In this document: positions 11,033 to 20,545 of the stretch, piece after piece
How the letters are laid out: every line of letters starts with the position of its first letter
How positions within the stretch are numbered: the first letter of the stretch is position 1
Source of the DNA: Palleronia sp. THAF1
GTDB taxonomy: Bacteria; Pseudomonadota; Alphaproteobacteria; Rhodobacterales; Rhodobacteraceae
DNA length: 64,000 nucleotides
Assembly: GCF_009363795.1 (NCBI RefSeq)
Contig: NZ_CP045420.1
Coordinates: 1-64,000 of the forward strand
Reading direction: 5' to 3'
The notes under the pieces: model-generated
The model's database searches: none
Told to the model about the DNA's origin: nothing
What the model saw: only the letters and a program-made list of their open reading frames with translations
Made by a program: the position numbers and the translations under genes

Positions 11033-11834
11033 AAGTGGGGTGGAAACGCCCAGCGGGCGACAGCGTGAAGATTTGCACGCCATCTGCCGTGACGCCCACC
11101 GAATGCTCGAACTGCGCGGACAGGGACTTGTCGCGCGTCACCGCCGTCCAGTCATCGGCAAGCACCTTTGTCTCTGGACGGCCAAGGTTCACCATCGGCT
11201 CGATGGTGAAGAACATACCCTCTTCCAGCACGGGCCCGGTCTTGGGGCGACCGTAGTGCAGCACGTTGGGCGGCGCATGAAAGACGCGGCCCAGACCGTG
11301 TCCGCAGAAATCGCGCACGACGGACATGCGTTGCGCCTCGACGTAAGATTGAATCGCGTAGCCGATGTCACCGAAGGTGGCGCCGGGCTTCACGGCCTCG
11401 ATCCCCTTCATCAGGGCGTCATGCGTGACCTCGATCAGACGTTCGGCTTTGCGGGGCAGTTTTCCGGCGACATACATCCGCGATGTGTCGCCGAACCAGC
11501 CATCGACGATGACGGTCACGTCGATGTTCAGGATATCGCCGTCCTTCAGCGTCTTCGGCCCCGGAATGCCGTGGCAGACCACGTGGTTCACGCTGATGCA
11601 GGACGCGTGCTGATAGCCGCGATATCCGATGGTGGCGGATGTCGCGCCCGCCTCAGTCACCCAGGTTTCGATCAAGCGATCCAGTTCGGCGGTGGACTGG
11701 CCCGGGACCACATGCTCGGCGATACGATCCAGGATCGTCGCGGCGAGTTCGCCAGCAACCATCATGCCGTCGAAATCCGCCGCGTCGTGCAGGCGAATGC
11801 CGTCTTTCGTCAGATGTCCGGTCGAGCGGTCCAC
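11025..11834 (-). CDS. map: Type I methionine aminopeptidase
   Basis: Removes the initiator methionine from nascent proteins. The 269 residues carry the pita-bread metal ligands: two Asp in NIDVTVIVDGWFGDTSR, His in FCGHGLGRVFH, Glu in FTIEPMV and Glu in AQFEHSVGV. The substrate-gate segment reads SVNHVVCHGIPG, where many homologues have SVNEVVCHGIP. The start is a GTG at 11834 supported by AAAGGAAA about five bases upstream; no better ATG is available. The gene sits between sfsA (57 bases upstream on the same strand) and the MFS gene, which overlaps its end. Confidence 0.97.
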   Translation of the reverse strand: MDRSTGHLTKDGIRLHDAADFDGMMVAGELAATILDRIAEHVVPGQSTAELDRLIETWVTEAGATSATIGYRGYQHASCISVNHVVCHGIPGPKTLKDGDILNIDVTVIVDGWFGDTSRMYVAGKLPRKAERLIEVTHDALMKGIEAVKPGATFGDIGYAIQSYVEAQRMSVVRDFCGHGLGRVFHAPPNVLHYGRPKTGPVLEEGMFFTIEPMVNLGRPETKVLADDWTAVTRDKSLSAQFEHSVGVTADGVQIFTLSPAGRFHPTYG

Positions 11835-11891
11835 GGTCTTTCCTTTCGTGGTCTTTCTGCGCCGCAGTATAGCGAGCGCGCTAACAAAAGG

Positions 11892-12605
11892 CTACTCACC
11901 CGCGTGGATCGGCAAGGGGCGGCGCAACGTCACACCGCTTGTGTCGATGGCGGTGTCATAGGCGATAGCCTCGACCCCGGCGGCACGGGCGCGTGCGAAG
12001 GCCGTCGCGTAACCGGGATCAAGGTCTTTCGCCAGCCGAAACCGGGCGCAATCGGTGCGTTGGATCAGATACAGCATCACCGCGCGATGGCCTTGGCGCA
12101 CCATGTCCGACAGTTCGTCCAAGTGACGCGCGCCGCGCAGGGTGACGCAATCTGGAAACTCGGCCCAGTCATCGGTGCGGCGCAGGTGGACGTTCTTCAC
12201 CTCGACATAGGCATCCCGAAGGCCCGGTTCTGTCAGCAGGAAATCGACGCGGCTTTTCTGGCCATACTTCACTTCTGGCCGCACCGTTCCGTAGTCGGCC
12301 AATTCGGGAATGGCCCGCGCCCGCAGTGCTTCGCCCACCACGCGGTTCGGCACGGCGGTGTCGATCCCGGCCCATTCGTCGCCCGGCAGTTCAACCAATC
12401 GCCAGCCGTAGCGCAGCTTGCGCTTGGGGTCGTCGTTTGGCTCGACCCAGACCGGCGTGCCAAGCGCATTCAGACCCATCATCGTGCCGGGGTTGGGGCA
12501 ATGGGCGCGCACGGTCTCTCCGGTGTCGTCCAGCGTGACCTCGGACAGAAAGCGGTTCCAGCGGCGGACAAGGCGGCCACGGATCAGGGGCGATTGAAAG
12601 CGCAT
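11892..12605 (-). CDS. sfsA: SfsA family DNA/RNA nuclease-like protein
   Basis: 237-residue member of the SfsA family, named for sugar-fermentation stimulation and structurally a restriction-endonuclease-like nucleic-acid-binding protein. Recognised by the OB-like N-terminus MRFQSPLIRGRLVRRWNRFL, the AHCPNPGTMMG motif, and the core SRVDFLLTEPGLRDAYVEVKNV, which contains the D...E-x-K metal site. The ATG at 12605 is the family start. It is divergent from the CinA-like gene with only 46 bases between the two starts. Confidence 0.94.
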   Translation of the reverse strand: MRFQSPLIRGRLVRRWNRFLSEVTLDDTGETVRAHCPNPGTMMGLNALGTPVWVEPNDDPKRKLRYGWRLVELPGDEWAGIDTAVPNRVVGEALRARAIPELADYGTVRPEVKYGQKSRVDFLLTEPGLRDAYVEVKNVHLRRTDDWAEFPDCVTLRGARHLDELSDMVRQGHRAVMLYLIQRTDCARFRLAKDLDPGYATAFARARAAGVEAIAYDTAIDTSGVTLRRPLPIHAGE

Positions 12606-12651
12606 GGCGTGGGGGTATGTTGCGGGGCAACCGCTTGCAAGGAATGCCGTC

Positions 12652-13383
12652 ATGACCAACCCCACCGCCGCGATGCTGGTCATCGGCGACGAGATCCTGT
12701 CGGGCCGCACCCGCGACTCGAACAGTCACCATCTGGCGGGTCGTTTGACCGAGCATGGAATCGACCTTCGGGAAGTCCGTTTCATCGGGGACGACGCGGC
12801 CACGATCACGGCAACGACGCGCGAGTTGTCCGCGAAGTATGGCCACGTCTTCACCTCTGGCGGGATCGGTCCGACCCATGACGACATCACGGCCGACTGC
12901 ATCGCTGCCGCCTTCGACACGCCTATCGACGTACGCGACGACGCCCGCGCGATCCTTGCCGCCCATTACGACGCACGCGGGGTAGAGATGAACGACGCCC
13001 GCCTGCGTATGGCCCGCATCCCCGATGGGGCGACGCTGATCGACAATCCGGTCTCTGCCGCGCCGGGCTTTTCCCTGCAGAACGTCCACGTCATGGCGGG
13101 TGTGCCGAAGATATTCGAGGCGATGCTGGAAAGCCTGTTGCCCACTCTGACCGGGGGCGCGCGGTTGCAGAGCCGGTCGTTGATGGTGGACCGGGGAGAA
13201 GGCGATATCGCCGAAGGGCTATCCCAGGTGGTGGCCGCGCATCCCGGCGTCTCGGTCGGCAGCTATCCGGCCTGGGGCGGTGCGGGCTACAAGGTCAGCA
13301 TCGTGCTGCGCGCGGCGGATGAAAGCGCGCTGGAGGCCGCGATGGCGCAGTTGCGCGCGCTATTTCCGGAAGGCCGAGAGTGA
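12652..13383 (+). CDS. Molybdopterin-binding domain protein (CinA N-terminal type)
   Basis: 243-residue protein of the MoaB/MogA fold as found in the first domain of CinA (competence/damage-inducible protein A). Visible motifs: AAMLVIGDEILSGRTRDSN and TSGGIGPTHDDITADCIA, which bind the pterin or nucleotide phosphate. The C-terminal nicotinamide-nucleotide amidase domain of full CinA is absent, as in the short COG1058 form. The ATG at 12652 has AAGGA eight bases upstream. It heads a four-gene run in which each start overlaps the previous stop. Confidence 0.9.
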   Translation: MTNPTAAMLVIGDEILSGRTRDSNSHHLAGRLTEHGIDLREVRFIGDDAATITATTRELSAKYGHVFTSGGIGPTHDDITADCIAAAFDTPIDVRDDARAILAAHYDARGVEMNDARLRMARIPDGATLIDNPVSAAPGFSLQNVHVMAGVPKIFEAMLESLLPTLTGGARLQSRSLMVDRGEGDIAEGLSQVVAAHPGVSVGSYPAWGGAGYKVSIVLRAADESALEAAMAQLRALFPEGRE

Positions 13384-14081
13384 CCGACTACGATCTTCTG
13401 CACGCCACCTGGCCTCCGGCGTCCTTGCGATCTCTCGGCCCGTTTACGCTGCGCGACGGCGGGGGTGGCGGCAAACGTGTGAGCGCGGCAAGCGTCGAGG
13501 GTACTCCGACTGACCCCGAACTGGATACGGCGGAAAAGCACACAGACCTGTTCGCAGTGCGCCCCGATCAGACGGACTTCGACATGGTGCTGGCCGATCG
13601 GGGGTATGAATTGGTTGATCCGACGCTGATCCTGTCCTGCGACGTTGCCGCTCTGACTACGCCAGAGCCCTCACCCGTCAGCGGTTTCACTGTTTGGCCG
13701 CCCTTGCAGGTGCAGCGCGACATCTGGGCCGAGGGTGGGATCGGACCCGCTCGTCTCGCCGTCATGGATCGCGTCACCGGCCCCAAGACCAGCATCCTTG
13801 GACGTGCGCAGGACAAGCCTGCCGGGGCCGCTTTCGTTGCGATCCACGGCGGCACCGTGATGGTCCATGCGGTCGAGGTGCGCGCGGGACTGCGCCGCTT
13901 CGGTCTTGCCACCCATATGATGCGCCACGCCGCGCGCTGGGCGCAGGTCAGGGCCGCGACCCGGATCGCGGTGCTGGTGACGGAAGCCAACACCGCCGCC
14001 ATCGCGCTTTACCGGGGCTTGGGACTGACCGGTGGCCGGTGCTATCACTATCGTAGCAAACCGAAGGACACCCGCCCATGA
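13380..14081 (+). CDS. GNAT family N-acetyltransferase
   Basis: 233-residue acetyltransferase with the GNAT acetyl-CoA site near the C-terminus: VEVRAGLRRFGLATHMMRHAARWA is the R/Q-x-x-G-x-G/A-like pyrophosphate loop (with substitutions), followed by ATRIAVLVTEANTAAIALYRGLGL, the classic neighbour-strand and YRGLGF-like end. The first ~110 residues look like a second, degenerate GNAT half. Substrate unknown. GTG start overlapping the CinA-like stop (GTGA), so it is translationally coupled. Confidence 0.85.
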   Translation: MTDYDLLHATWPPASLRSLGPFTLRDGGGGGKRVSAASVEGTPTDPELDTAEKHTDLFAVRPDQTDFDMVLADRGYELVDPTLILSCDVAALTTPEPSPVSGFTVWPPLQVQRDIWAEGGIGPARLAVMDRVTGPKTSILGRAQDKPAGAAFVAIHGGTVMVHAVEVRAGLRRFGLATHMMRHAARWAQVRAATRIAVLVTEANTAAIALYRGLGLTGGRCYHYRSKPKDTRP

Positions 14082-14644
14082 CCGATGCCCCCACCGCGCT
14101 GGACCTGCCGCCGGTCGATCCGTTGCCCGACGCGACACAGAAATACTTCGACGTCTGCCAAGAGAAGCTGGGCATGGTGCCGAACGTGCTGCGCGCCCAT
14201 GCCTTCGATATCGACAAGCTGAACACCTTCACCGCGCTGTACAATGAGCTGATGCTGGCCGACTCTGGCCTGACCAAGCTGGAGCGTGAGATGATCGCGG
14301 TGGTCGTCTCATCCTGCAATCGCTGCTGGTATTGCCTTGTGGCGCACGGTGCCGCCGTGCGGCAGCTCTCAGGCGATCCAATGCTGGGCGAACAGCTGGT
14401 GATGAACTGGCGTGTCGCTAACCTAGATGCGCGTCAGCATGCGATGCTGGCCTTCGCTTGGAAGCTGACGGAAGCCGTGTCCGAGGTGGTCGAGGCTGAT
14501 CGGCAGGCCTTGCGCGATGCGGGCTTCACGGACCGGGACATCTGGGACATCGCCAACGTCGCAGGCTTCTTCAACATGACCAACCGCGTCGCCACCGCGA
14601 CGGAAATGCAGCCCAACGCCGACTATCACGCGCAGGCGCGGTGA
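14078..14644 (+). CDS. Peroxidase-related AhpD/carboxymuconolactone-decarboxylase-like protein
   Basis: 188-residue all-helical AhpD-like protein. It has the redox site CNRCWYCLVAHG (CWYC with a following His), the hallmark of AhpD-type disulfide peroxidases. The N-terminal QEKLGMVPNVLRAHAF is typical of the 'uncharacterised peroxidase-related' subgroup. Likely role: reduction of peroxides or of a partner disulfide; the actual partner is not visible. ATGA overlap with the GNAT gene before it and GTGA overlap with the OmpA-like gene after it. Confidence 0.9.
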   Translation: MTDAPTALDLPPVDPLPDATQKYFDVCQEKLGMVPNVLRAHAFDIDKLNTFTALYNELMLADSGLTKLEREMIAVVVSSCNRCWYCLVAHGAAVRQLSGDPMLGEQLVMNWRVANLDARQHAMLAFAWKLTEAVSEVVEADRQALRDAGFTDRDIWDIANVAGFFNMTNRVATATEMQPNADYHAQAR

Positions 14645-15540
14645 TACGCGCGGCGCTGATTTTCGCCGTCTGGGGGGCGAGCGCGCAGGCTTTGACGCTG
14701 GAACTGCCCGCGCCCGCTAGAAAGGTCGAGACGGTGTCGCAGTCCGGCTCGGCTTCTTTGCCAACGGGCGCGTGGTCCGGCGGTTCGGTGCCCACGCAGC
14801 GGGCCGAGGGACAGGTGACGCGAACGGCGTGGCGTTTGCCGGGACAGACGCGGACCGTGCAGCAGATCCTTGCACCCGCTCGGGATGCGCTGCGCGAGGC
14901 GGGATACGAGATCGGGTTCGACTGCGCGGATGCAGAGTGCGGCGGGTTCGATTTTCGCTTCGCGCTCGACCTGCTTCCGCCGCCTTCGATGTATGTCGAT
15001 CTGGGCAACTACCGATATGTTCTGGCGCGCGGCGTGGATGGGGCCGTCGTCTCGCTGGTAGCCAGCCGTGCCGCTTCGGCCGGATACCTGCATGTGACTG
15101 AGGTGCTGCCCGAAGGCACAATGCCATCTCAGGCCGTGACCATAGCCGCCCCGTCCGCTGCAAGCGGCCCGGTCTGGGACAGTCTGCGCAGAAACGGACG
15201 CGCGGTTCTGGATGATCTGGTCTTCGCGACCGGATCGTCCGCGTTGGCGGGCGGGCCGTTCGGGTCGCTTGGGGCGTTGGCAGAGGGGTTGCGCAGCGAT
15301 CCAGGCACAAAGATCACGTTGGTCGGCCACAGCGATACGGAAGGCGGGCTGGAGCCGAATATCGCGATCTCGCGCGCGCGGGCACGCGCGGTGCGCAAGA
15401 CGTTGATCGGCGAATACGACATCGCCCCTGACCGTATCGCGGCAGAGGGCGTCGCCTACCTAGCGCCCCGCGCCTCTAACCTGACAGCAGAGGGGCGCGA
15501 GGCGAACAGGCGGGTCGAAGTCGTTCTGACGCCCGATTGA
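14641..15540 (+). CDS. OmpA family peptidoglycan-associated protein
   Basis: 299-residue exported protein. The N-terminus MIRAALIFAVWGASAQALTLE is a plausible signal peptide. The middle part has no recognised domain. The C-terminal ~120 residues are an OmpA-like peptidoglycan-binding domain: DDLVFATGSSAL, TLVGHSDTEGG, ISRARARAVRKTL and EANRRVEVVL in the usual order. It probably anchors in the cell wall from the periplasm or outer membrane. GTG start overlapping the previous gene. It ends directly against the convergent lysR stop with no intergenic base. Confidence 0.9.
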   Translation: MIRAALIFAVWGASAQALTLELPAPARKVETVSQSGSASLPTGAWSGGSVPTQRAEGQVTRTAWRLPGQTRTVQQILAPARDALREAGYEIGFDCADAECGGFDFRFALDLLPPPSMYVDLGNYRYVLARGVDGAVVSLVASRAASAGYLHVTEVLPEGTMPSQAVTIAAPSAASGPVWDSLRRNGRAVLDDLVFATGSSALAGGPFGSLGALAEGLRSDPGTKITLVGHSDTEGGLEPNIAISRARARAVRKTLIGEYDIAPDRIAAEGVAYLAPRASNLTAEGREANRRVEVVLTPD

Positions 15541-16446
15541 TTACCAGATGTCGGGGCCTTTGTCGGCGTAGGCATGGGCCAGGAAGTCGATGAAGGCGCG
15601 CACCTTGGGCTGCGTGAAGCGGCCCGGCGGATAGACGGCGTAGATGCCCTGGGTCTCACCCGGAAGATCGGGGATGGCCTCTTCCACGAGGCCTTGCTTC
15701 ATCGCGTCCGCGTACAGGAACGACGGCAGGTAGGCAATTCCAAGGCCAGAGATCGCGGCGTTCAGCAGCGACTGCCCGTCATTCACCGACAGCCAGCCAG
15801 AGGTACGAACCTGTCGCTTCTCGCCCGACGGCGCGGTCAGCTTCCAGACGGACCCGTTGGCCTGACTGGAGTAGTGCAGCAGCTTGTGTTCGTTCAGGTC
15901 ATCGATCCGCTGCGGACGGCCGAACTTTTCGAAGTAGCCTGGTGAAGCGACCATTCGCTTCGTCGTGTCGGTCAGCTTGCGGGCGCGCAGCGTGCTGTCT
16001 TCAAGCTCGCCGATGCGGATCGCCAGATCGAACCCTTCCGAGATCAGCTCGACGTAGCGGTTGTTCAGGATCATGTTGACCGTGATTTCCGGGTATTCGC
16101 CCAGAAACTCGCCCAGGATCGGTGACAGATGATTGACCCCGAAATCGGTCGCGACGCTGATGCGCAGCAAGCCCGACGGCGCGGATTGCATCGAAGTTAC
16201 AAGACTGTCGGCCTCTCCGGCGTCGTTCAGAACGCGGCGGGCGCGGTCGTAATAGGCCAATCCGATCTCTGTTGGGGACACGCGGCGCGTGGTGCGATTC
16301 AGCAGCCGTGCGCCAAGACGCGCTTCCAGCGACGAGACATGCTTCGACACGGCGGACTTCGAGATGCCCATTTTCTTGGCGGCATCGGTGAAGCCGCCCT
16401 GATCGACGACCGTCGCGAAGGCCTCCATTTCCGTAAGTCTATCCAT
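15541..16446 (-). CDS. LysR family transcriptional regulator
   Basis: 301-residue LysR-type regulator. The N-terminal winged helix-turn-helix reads MEAFATVVDQGGFTDAAKKM followed by GISKSAVSKHVSSLEARLGARLLNRTTR split over the recognition helix. The substrate-binding domain begins with GLLRISVATDFGVNHLSPIL. It resembles the CrgA/DsdC-like LTTR subgroup that often senses redox or aromatic compounds, but the inducer is unknown. No obvious divergent target: the next upstream gene is on the same strand. Confidence 0.95.
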   Translation of the reverse strand: MDRLTEMEAFATVVDQGGFTDAAKKMGISKSAVSKHVSSLEARLGARLLNRTTRRVSPTEIGLAYYDRARRVLNDAGEADSLVTSMQSAPSGLLRISVATDFGVNHLSPILGEFLGEYPEITVNMILNNRYVELISEGFDLAIRIGELEDSTLRARKLTDTTKRMVASPGYFEKFGRPQRIDDLNEHKLLHYSSQANGSVWKLTAPSGEKRQVRTSGWLSVNDGQSLLNAAISGLGIAYLPSFLYADAMKQGLVEEAIPDLPGETQGIYAVYPPGRFTQPKVRAFIDFLAHAYADKGPDIW

Positions 16447-16577
16447 TGTCTGCCCTATTCATTCACGACACCCCTCGTTGTTTCCAAGGTATGCCGGTCG
16501 ATCTGGGCAGGAATGCGGAGCGGGCCGGACAATGTCGCGACGCTTCCGGGATCGTATCGTGAAACGAAACGGGCCGG

Positions 16578-16952
16578 TTACTCGGCCATCAGGGCGCGCA
16601 GGCTGCGTTTGAGCAGGTCAAGCTCGTCCCGCAGCAGCGCGAGCTCGGCGGTCATGTCGGCAGAGACTTGTTTGCCCGACGCGATGTGCAGCGACGCCAG
16701 CGTGGTGCCGCTGGCTTTGTCCAGCAGGTGCACGCTTTGCAGCCCATCCGACAGAACGGCGCGCGGCAGCTTCACCGTGATTTGCAGCGCAGAGTCGTCT
16801 TCCGCGACCTGCGTGTCCGGGATGGTGCGGTGCAGGTGGCTGGCCTCTAGCTTTGGCGGGTCGCCACTGCCCTCCAGCCGCACGGTCCAGACGCCGTCTT
16901 GCAGGTCGCTGCCGATTGCGGTCCAGCCATTTGTGATCCGATCATGTTTCAT
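16578..16952 (-). CDS. Conserved hypothetical protein
   Basis: 124-residue acidic soluble protein that I do not recognise. It is rich in charged residues and ends in a predicted short coiled coil (MTAELALLRDELDLLKRSLR), which suggests oligomerisation. No signal peptide or membrane segment. AAGG lies seven bases before the ATG. It lies nine bases downstream of the DUF6478-like gene and is probably in one transcript with it and ilvD. Function unknown. Confidence 0.75.
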   Translation of the reverse strand: MKHDRITNGWTAIGSDLQDGVWTVRLEGSGDPPKLEASHLHRTIPDTQVAEDDSALQITVKLPRAVLSDGLQSVHLLDKASGTTLASLHIASGKQVSADMTAELALLRDELDLLKRSLRALMAE

Positions 16953-16961
16953 GGTGCGACC

Positions 16962-17720
16962 TTACATTTCCGCCCGAAGGTGCCGACTGACGATCAGATC
17001 GCGCAGCACCACGCGGTTCATCCGGGGGTTGCCGAAGATGATATCGAGCCACGCGCTTTCGATGCGCGGCTCGGCGATATCGGTGTAGGCCAGATCGAAA
17101 TCGACTTCCGGTGTGCTGTGGCGCATGTCGAGTTCCCGCACGACCTGTTCGGTGTTCGGGCCGTGCTTGACGTTCAGACGGGCGTACACCTCGATCTCGC
17201 TTTCGGCTTCGATCTGAACCAAAGCGTGGACAACGTGGCTAAGCGTCAGGCCTTCCACCGCCTCTTTCGGCAGTTCGACCACGAGGCTTAGGAAAGAGCC
17301 CGCGAAGTTCAGCACATCGAAGGCGATGCCATAAGGCGCGGACGCGGAATAGGCGCGCCCGGCGGTCTGGCGCAGGCTGATTTCCGACACGGGGCAGTCG
17401 TGGAACATCTTCACGCTGTCGCCCAGCGCAGTGCCAGAGGCGATGCCCGCGTGGCCCGGCGCCGTCATTCGGCTGCTGAACACGTCAGGCCGCCAGACCC
17501 AGTCGGAATCACGCGGTGCCTGCGGAGCCGTGTTCGTCACGCTTCCCGCAAGACGGCCGTCCATCTTTGCAATTGCGCGGTCCAGAACGGCGCGATCGTG
17601 ACTGGCCTGATCGCGCAGGTTGGCCAAAGTGGCGGGGTCCATCGCCTCGGCAGACTCCGTCACACGCGTCCAGCGCCGCAAGGTACGCTGCCGTGCAAGA
17701 TCGTCGAGGCCGCCAATCAT
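16962..17720 (-). CDS. Conserved protein, DUF6478-like
   Basis: 252-residue protein resembling, from memory, a Rhodobacterales family annotated as DUF6478. No signal peptide. The middle contains a repeated beta-rich section (GIAFDVLNFAGSFLSLVVEL) and the C-terminus a conserved IESAWLDIIFGNPRMNRV stretch. Function unknown. I prefer the ATG at 17720 because GGAG sits eight bases upstream; ATG 17726 and GTG 17729 are alternatives. It lies 48 bases after ilvD on the same strand and is followed by the 124-residue protein. Confidence 0.75.
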   Translation of the reverse strand: MIGGLDDLARQRTLRRWTRVTESAEAMDPATLANLRDQASHDRAVLDRAIAKMDGRLAGSVTNTAPQAPRDSDWVWRPDVFSSRMTAPGHAGIASGTALGDSVKMFHDCPVSEISLRQTAGRAYSASAPYGIAFDVLNFAGSFLSLVVELPKEAVEGLTLSHVVHALVQIEAESEIEVYARLNVKHGPNTEQVVRELDMRHSTPEVDFDLAYTDIAEPRIESAWLDIIFGNPRMNRVVLRDLIVSRHLRAEM

Positions 17721-17768
17721 GTTCATCACTCCGTCATGCCACGCTTGGATTACCGCAAAGTGAACGTA

Positions 17769-19532
17769 TCACAGATCCATGTAGATGTGCGTCTCTGCAG
17801 CGGCGCCCGGATGGGTGACGGCGCCCTTGTAGGTCGGCCCCACCAGCTGCGAGAACTTCCACAGGGCACCGCTTGCGTAGTTGGTGGGCTTCGCCCCGGT
17901 CCAGTCTGCACGGCGTGCATCCAGCGTCGCGTCGTCCAGATCGACGGAAATTTCGCCCTTCACGGCGTCGATGGTGATCATGTCGCCATTCTGCAGAAGC
18001 GCGATGGGGCCGCCCTGTGCCGCTTCGGGGCCGACATGGCCCACGCAGAAGCCGCGCGTCGCACCTGAGAATCGGCCATCGGTGATCAGCGCGACCTTCT
18101 TGCCCATGCCCTGACCGGACAGGGCGGCAGTGGTCGACAGCATCTCGCGCATGCCCGGCCCACCAGCGGGGCCTTCGTTGCGGATGACGATCACTTCGCC
18201 TTCCTTGTAGGTGCGGGCCTTTACGGCTTCGAACGCTTCTTCCTCGGACTCGAACACGCGGGCGGGGCCGGTGAACACCTGTTCCTCGGCGCTCATGCCC
18301 GCGACTTTCACGATGGCACCTTCGGGGGCCAGGTTGCCTTTCAGACCAACGACGCCGCCGGTCTTGGTGATGGGCGTATCGATGGAGTAGATCACCTTGC
18401 CGTCGGCCTCGCGGTCGATCAGGTCCAACTCCTCGCCGATGGAGCGGCCCGAGGCGGTTACGCAATCCTCGTGGATCAGGCCCGCCTTGCGCAGTTCTTT
18501 CATCACGACGGGGATGCCGCCCGCGTCGTACAAGTCCTTTGCGACGTAGGCGCCGCCCGGCTTCAGGTCGACGAAGTAAGGCGTATCGCGGAAGATTTCG
18601 CAGACGTCTTCCAGGAAGAAGTCGATCCCGGCCTCATGCGCGATGGCGGGCAGATGGAGGCCTGCGTTGGTCGAGCCACCGGTGCAGGCGACGACGCGCG
18701 CGGCGTTTTCCATCGCCTTGCGGGTCACGACATCGCGGGCTCGGATGTTCTGCTCCAGCAGGTTCATCACAGCTTCGCCAGACGCCGACGCGAACTGGTC
18801 GCGGCTCTCGTAAGGGGCGGGCGCGCCGGAGGAGTTGAAGAGCGCAAGGCCGATGGCCTCGGACACGCAGGCCATGGTGTTGGCGGTGAACTGGCCGCCG
18901 CAGGCCCCGGCGCTGGGGCAGGCGACGCGCTCCAGGATCGCCAACGCCTCGTCAGACAGTTCGCCATTCTGGTGACGGCCGACGGCTTCGAACATGTCCT
19001 GCACGGTCAGGTCGCGGCTGGCGAAGTCGGCGGGCACATCGGCACCGGCGGGCACCTTGCCCGGCAGGATCGAGCCGCCGTAGATGAAGACCGACGGCAC
19101 GTTCAGCCGCACCATCGCCATCATCATGCCCGGCAGCGACTTGTCGCAGCCCGCAAGACCCACCAGCGCGTCGTAGCAGTGGCCGCGCATGGTCAGCTCG
19201 ACCGTGTCGGCGATGGCCTCGCGCGATGCGAGGGACGATCGCATGCCCTCGTGGCCCATTGCGATGCCGTCGGTCACGGTGATCGTGGTGAACTCACGCG
19301 GGGTGCCCGATGCGGCCTTCACGCCCAGCTTGACCGCCTGGGCCTGACGCGACAGGGCGATATTGCAGGGGGCGGCTTCGTTCCAGCAGGTCGCGACGCC
19401 GACGAGCGGCTGCGCGATCTCGGCTTCGGTCATGCCCATTGCGTAGTAATACGAGCGGTGCGGTGCCCGTGCGGGGCCTTCGGTGACATGCCGGCTTGGC
19501 AGTTTCGACTTGTCCGTTTTGCCTTTCAACAT
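17769..19532 (-). CDS. ilvD: Dihydroxy-acid dehydratase
   Basis: Iron-sulfur enzyme of valine, leucine and isoleucine synthesis that dehydrates 2,3-dihydroxy acids to 2-keto acids. 587 residues. Cluster ligands are visible in [16 protein letters not shown] and in [16 protein letters not shown]; the C-terminal half has the conserved [15 protein letters not shown] and [20 protein letters not shown] segments. Start at 19532, preceded by GGGGGAAAG, gives [15 protein letters not shown], the family start. Divergent from the CPBP genes. Confidence 0.97.
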   Translation of the reverse strand: MLKGKTDKSKLPSRHVTEGPARAPHRSYYYAMGMTEAEIAQPLVGVATCWNEAAPCNIALSRQAQAVKLGVKAASGTPREFTTITVTDGIAMGHEGMRSSLASREAIADTVELTMRGHCYDALVGLAGCDKSLPGMMMAMVRLNVPSVFIYGGSILPGKVPAGADVPADFASRDLTVQDMFEAVGRHQNGELSDEALAILERVACPSAGACGGQFTANTMACVSEAIGLALFNSSGAPAPYESRDQFASASGEAVMNLLEQNIRARDVVTRKAMENAARVVACTGGSTNAGLHLPAIAHEAGIDFFLEDVCEIFRDTPYFVDLKPGGAYVAKDLYDAGGIPVVMKELRKAGLIHEDCVTASGRSIGEELDLIDREADGKVIYSIDTPITKTGGVVGLKGNLAPEGAIVKVAGMSAEEQVFTGPARVFESEEEAFEAVKARTYKEGEVIVIRNEGPAGGPGMREMLSTTAALSGQGMGKKVALITDGRFSGATRGFCVGHVGPEAAQGGPIALLQNGDMITIDAVKGEISVDLDDATLDARRADWTGAKPTNYASGALWKFSQLVGPTYKGAVTHPGAAAETHIYMDL

Positions 19533-19654
19533 GGCACTTTCCCCCGCTGGTTCGTTTGCGTCGGAATAGGCGAGCAAAGGCGCGGCGACAAGGCCGTTCC
19601 CCTTGGGTGCCGTGACCGATAGAGGTGACGCCGACCGTTGCCGGAGTCTATCCA

Positions 19655-20545
19655 ATGTCCCTTTCTGCCGCCTTCGACCGCTTTGTCGATCCCGCCCGCA
19701 AACGCCCGGCCCTGTGGCGGGTTCTGCTGGGGCTGGTTGTCGTGGCCGTGGTGATGACGATCTGGTTCGCGGCGATCTTCGGCGGTGTGTGGTTGGCGGG
19801 GGGCTTTCCGCTGATGGATGCGGTGATGCCCGAACTGGTTGAAGCGGACACCTCGCGCGGCACCCTGCTTTTGCTCGGCACCTTCGTTGGCATGATGCTG
19901 GGCACGATGCTGGCGGCGCGGTGGCTGCACAAACGCGGCCCCGGAACGCTGTTTGGGCCACGGCACATGGTTCTGCGGGATTTCGCTTGGGGCGCGGGGG
20001 CCATCGCTCTGGTGGTCGTGGTGTCCACGCTGCTGCTGGGTTCGATAGGCCCGCAGCCGATGCCGAACCTGTCGTTGGGGCTTTGGCTGCAATTGCTGAT
20101 CCCGGCGCTGGTGTTGGTGCTGATCCAGACCGGCGCGGAAGAGGTGCTGTTTCGCGGCTACCTGATGCAACAGCTTGCCGCGCGCTTTCCGGTCGCGCCC
20201 GTCTATCTGGCCCTGCCCGCCGTCCTGTTCGGCGTGTTGCACTACGATCCCGTCACGGGCGGAGACAACGCGTGGCTGATTGCCGCCTCTGCCACATTGT
20301 TCGGTCTGATCGCGGGCGACCTGACGCGCGTGACGGGTAATCTGGGCGCGGCTTGGGGGCTGCACTTCGCGAACAACGTGGCTGCGATCCTGCTGGTCGG
20401 GACGACGGGGACAATCACTGGGCTAGCGCTGTATGTCACACCGTTTCCCGCGGATGACATCGCGACACTGCGGCCTCTGATCCTGCTGGACAGCGCGGTT
20501 CTGATTGCTGTGTGGGCCGCCCTGCGCTGGCGGCTGAAACGGTGA
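19655..20545 (+). CDS. CPBP family intramembrane protease (first of two)
   Basis: Membrane protein of 296 residues of the CPBP (CAAX protease and bacteriocin-processing) family. The conserved motifs are in order: [13 protein letters not shown] (glutamate pair and Arg), FGVLHYDP (His) and [11 protein letters not shown] (His and Asn), which form the metalloprotease-like site in the membrane. About eight membrane segments. Substrate unknown. I chose ATG 19655 ([10 protein letters not shown]) because GGAG lies nine bases upstream; a GTG 30 bases earlier is possible. The next gene is a paralogue with overlapping start. Confidence 0.9.
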   Translation: MSLSAAFDRFVDPARKRPALWRVLLGLVVVAVVMTIWFAAIFGGVWLAGGFPLMDAVMPELVEADTSRGTLLLLGTFVGMMLGTMLAARWLHKRGPGTLFGPRHMVLRDFAWGAGAIALVVVVSTLLLGSIGPQPMPNLSLGLWLQLLIPALVLVLIQTGAEEVLFRGYLMQQLAARFPVAPVYLALPAVLFGVLHYDPVTGGDNAWLIAASATLFGLIAGDLTRVTGNLGAAWGLHFANNVAAILLVGTTGTITGLALYVTPFPADDIATLRPLILLDSAVLIAVWAALRWRLKR

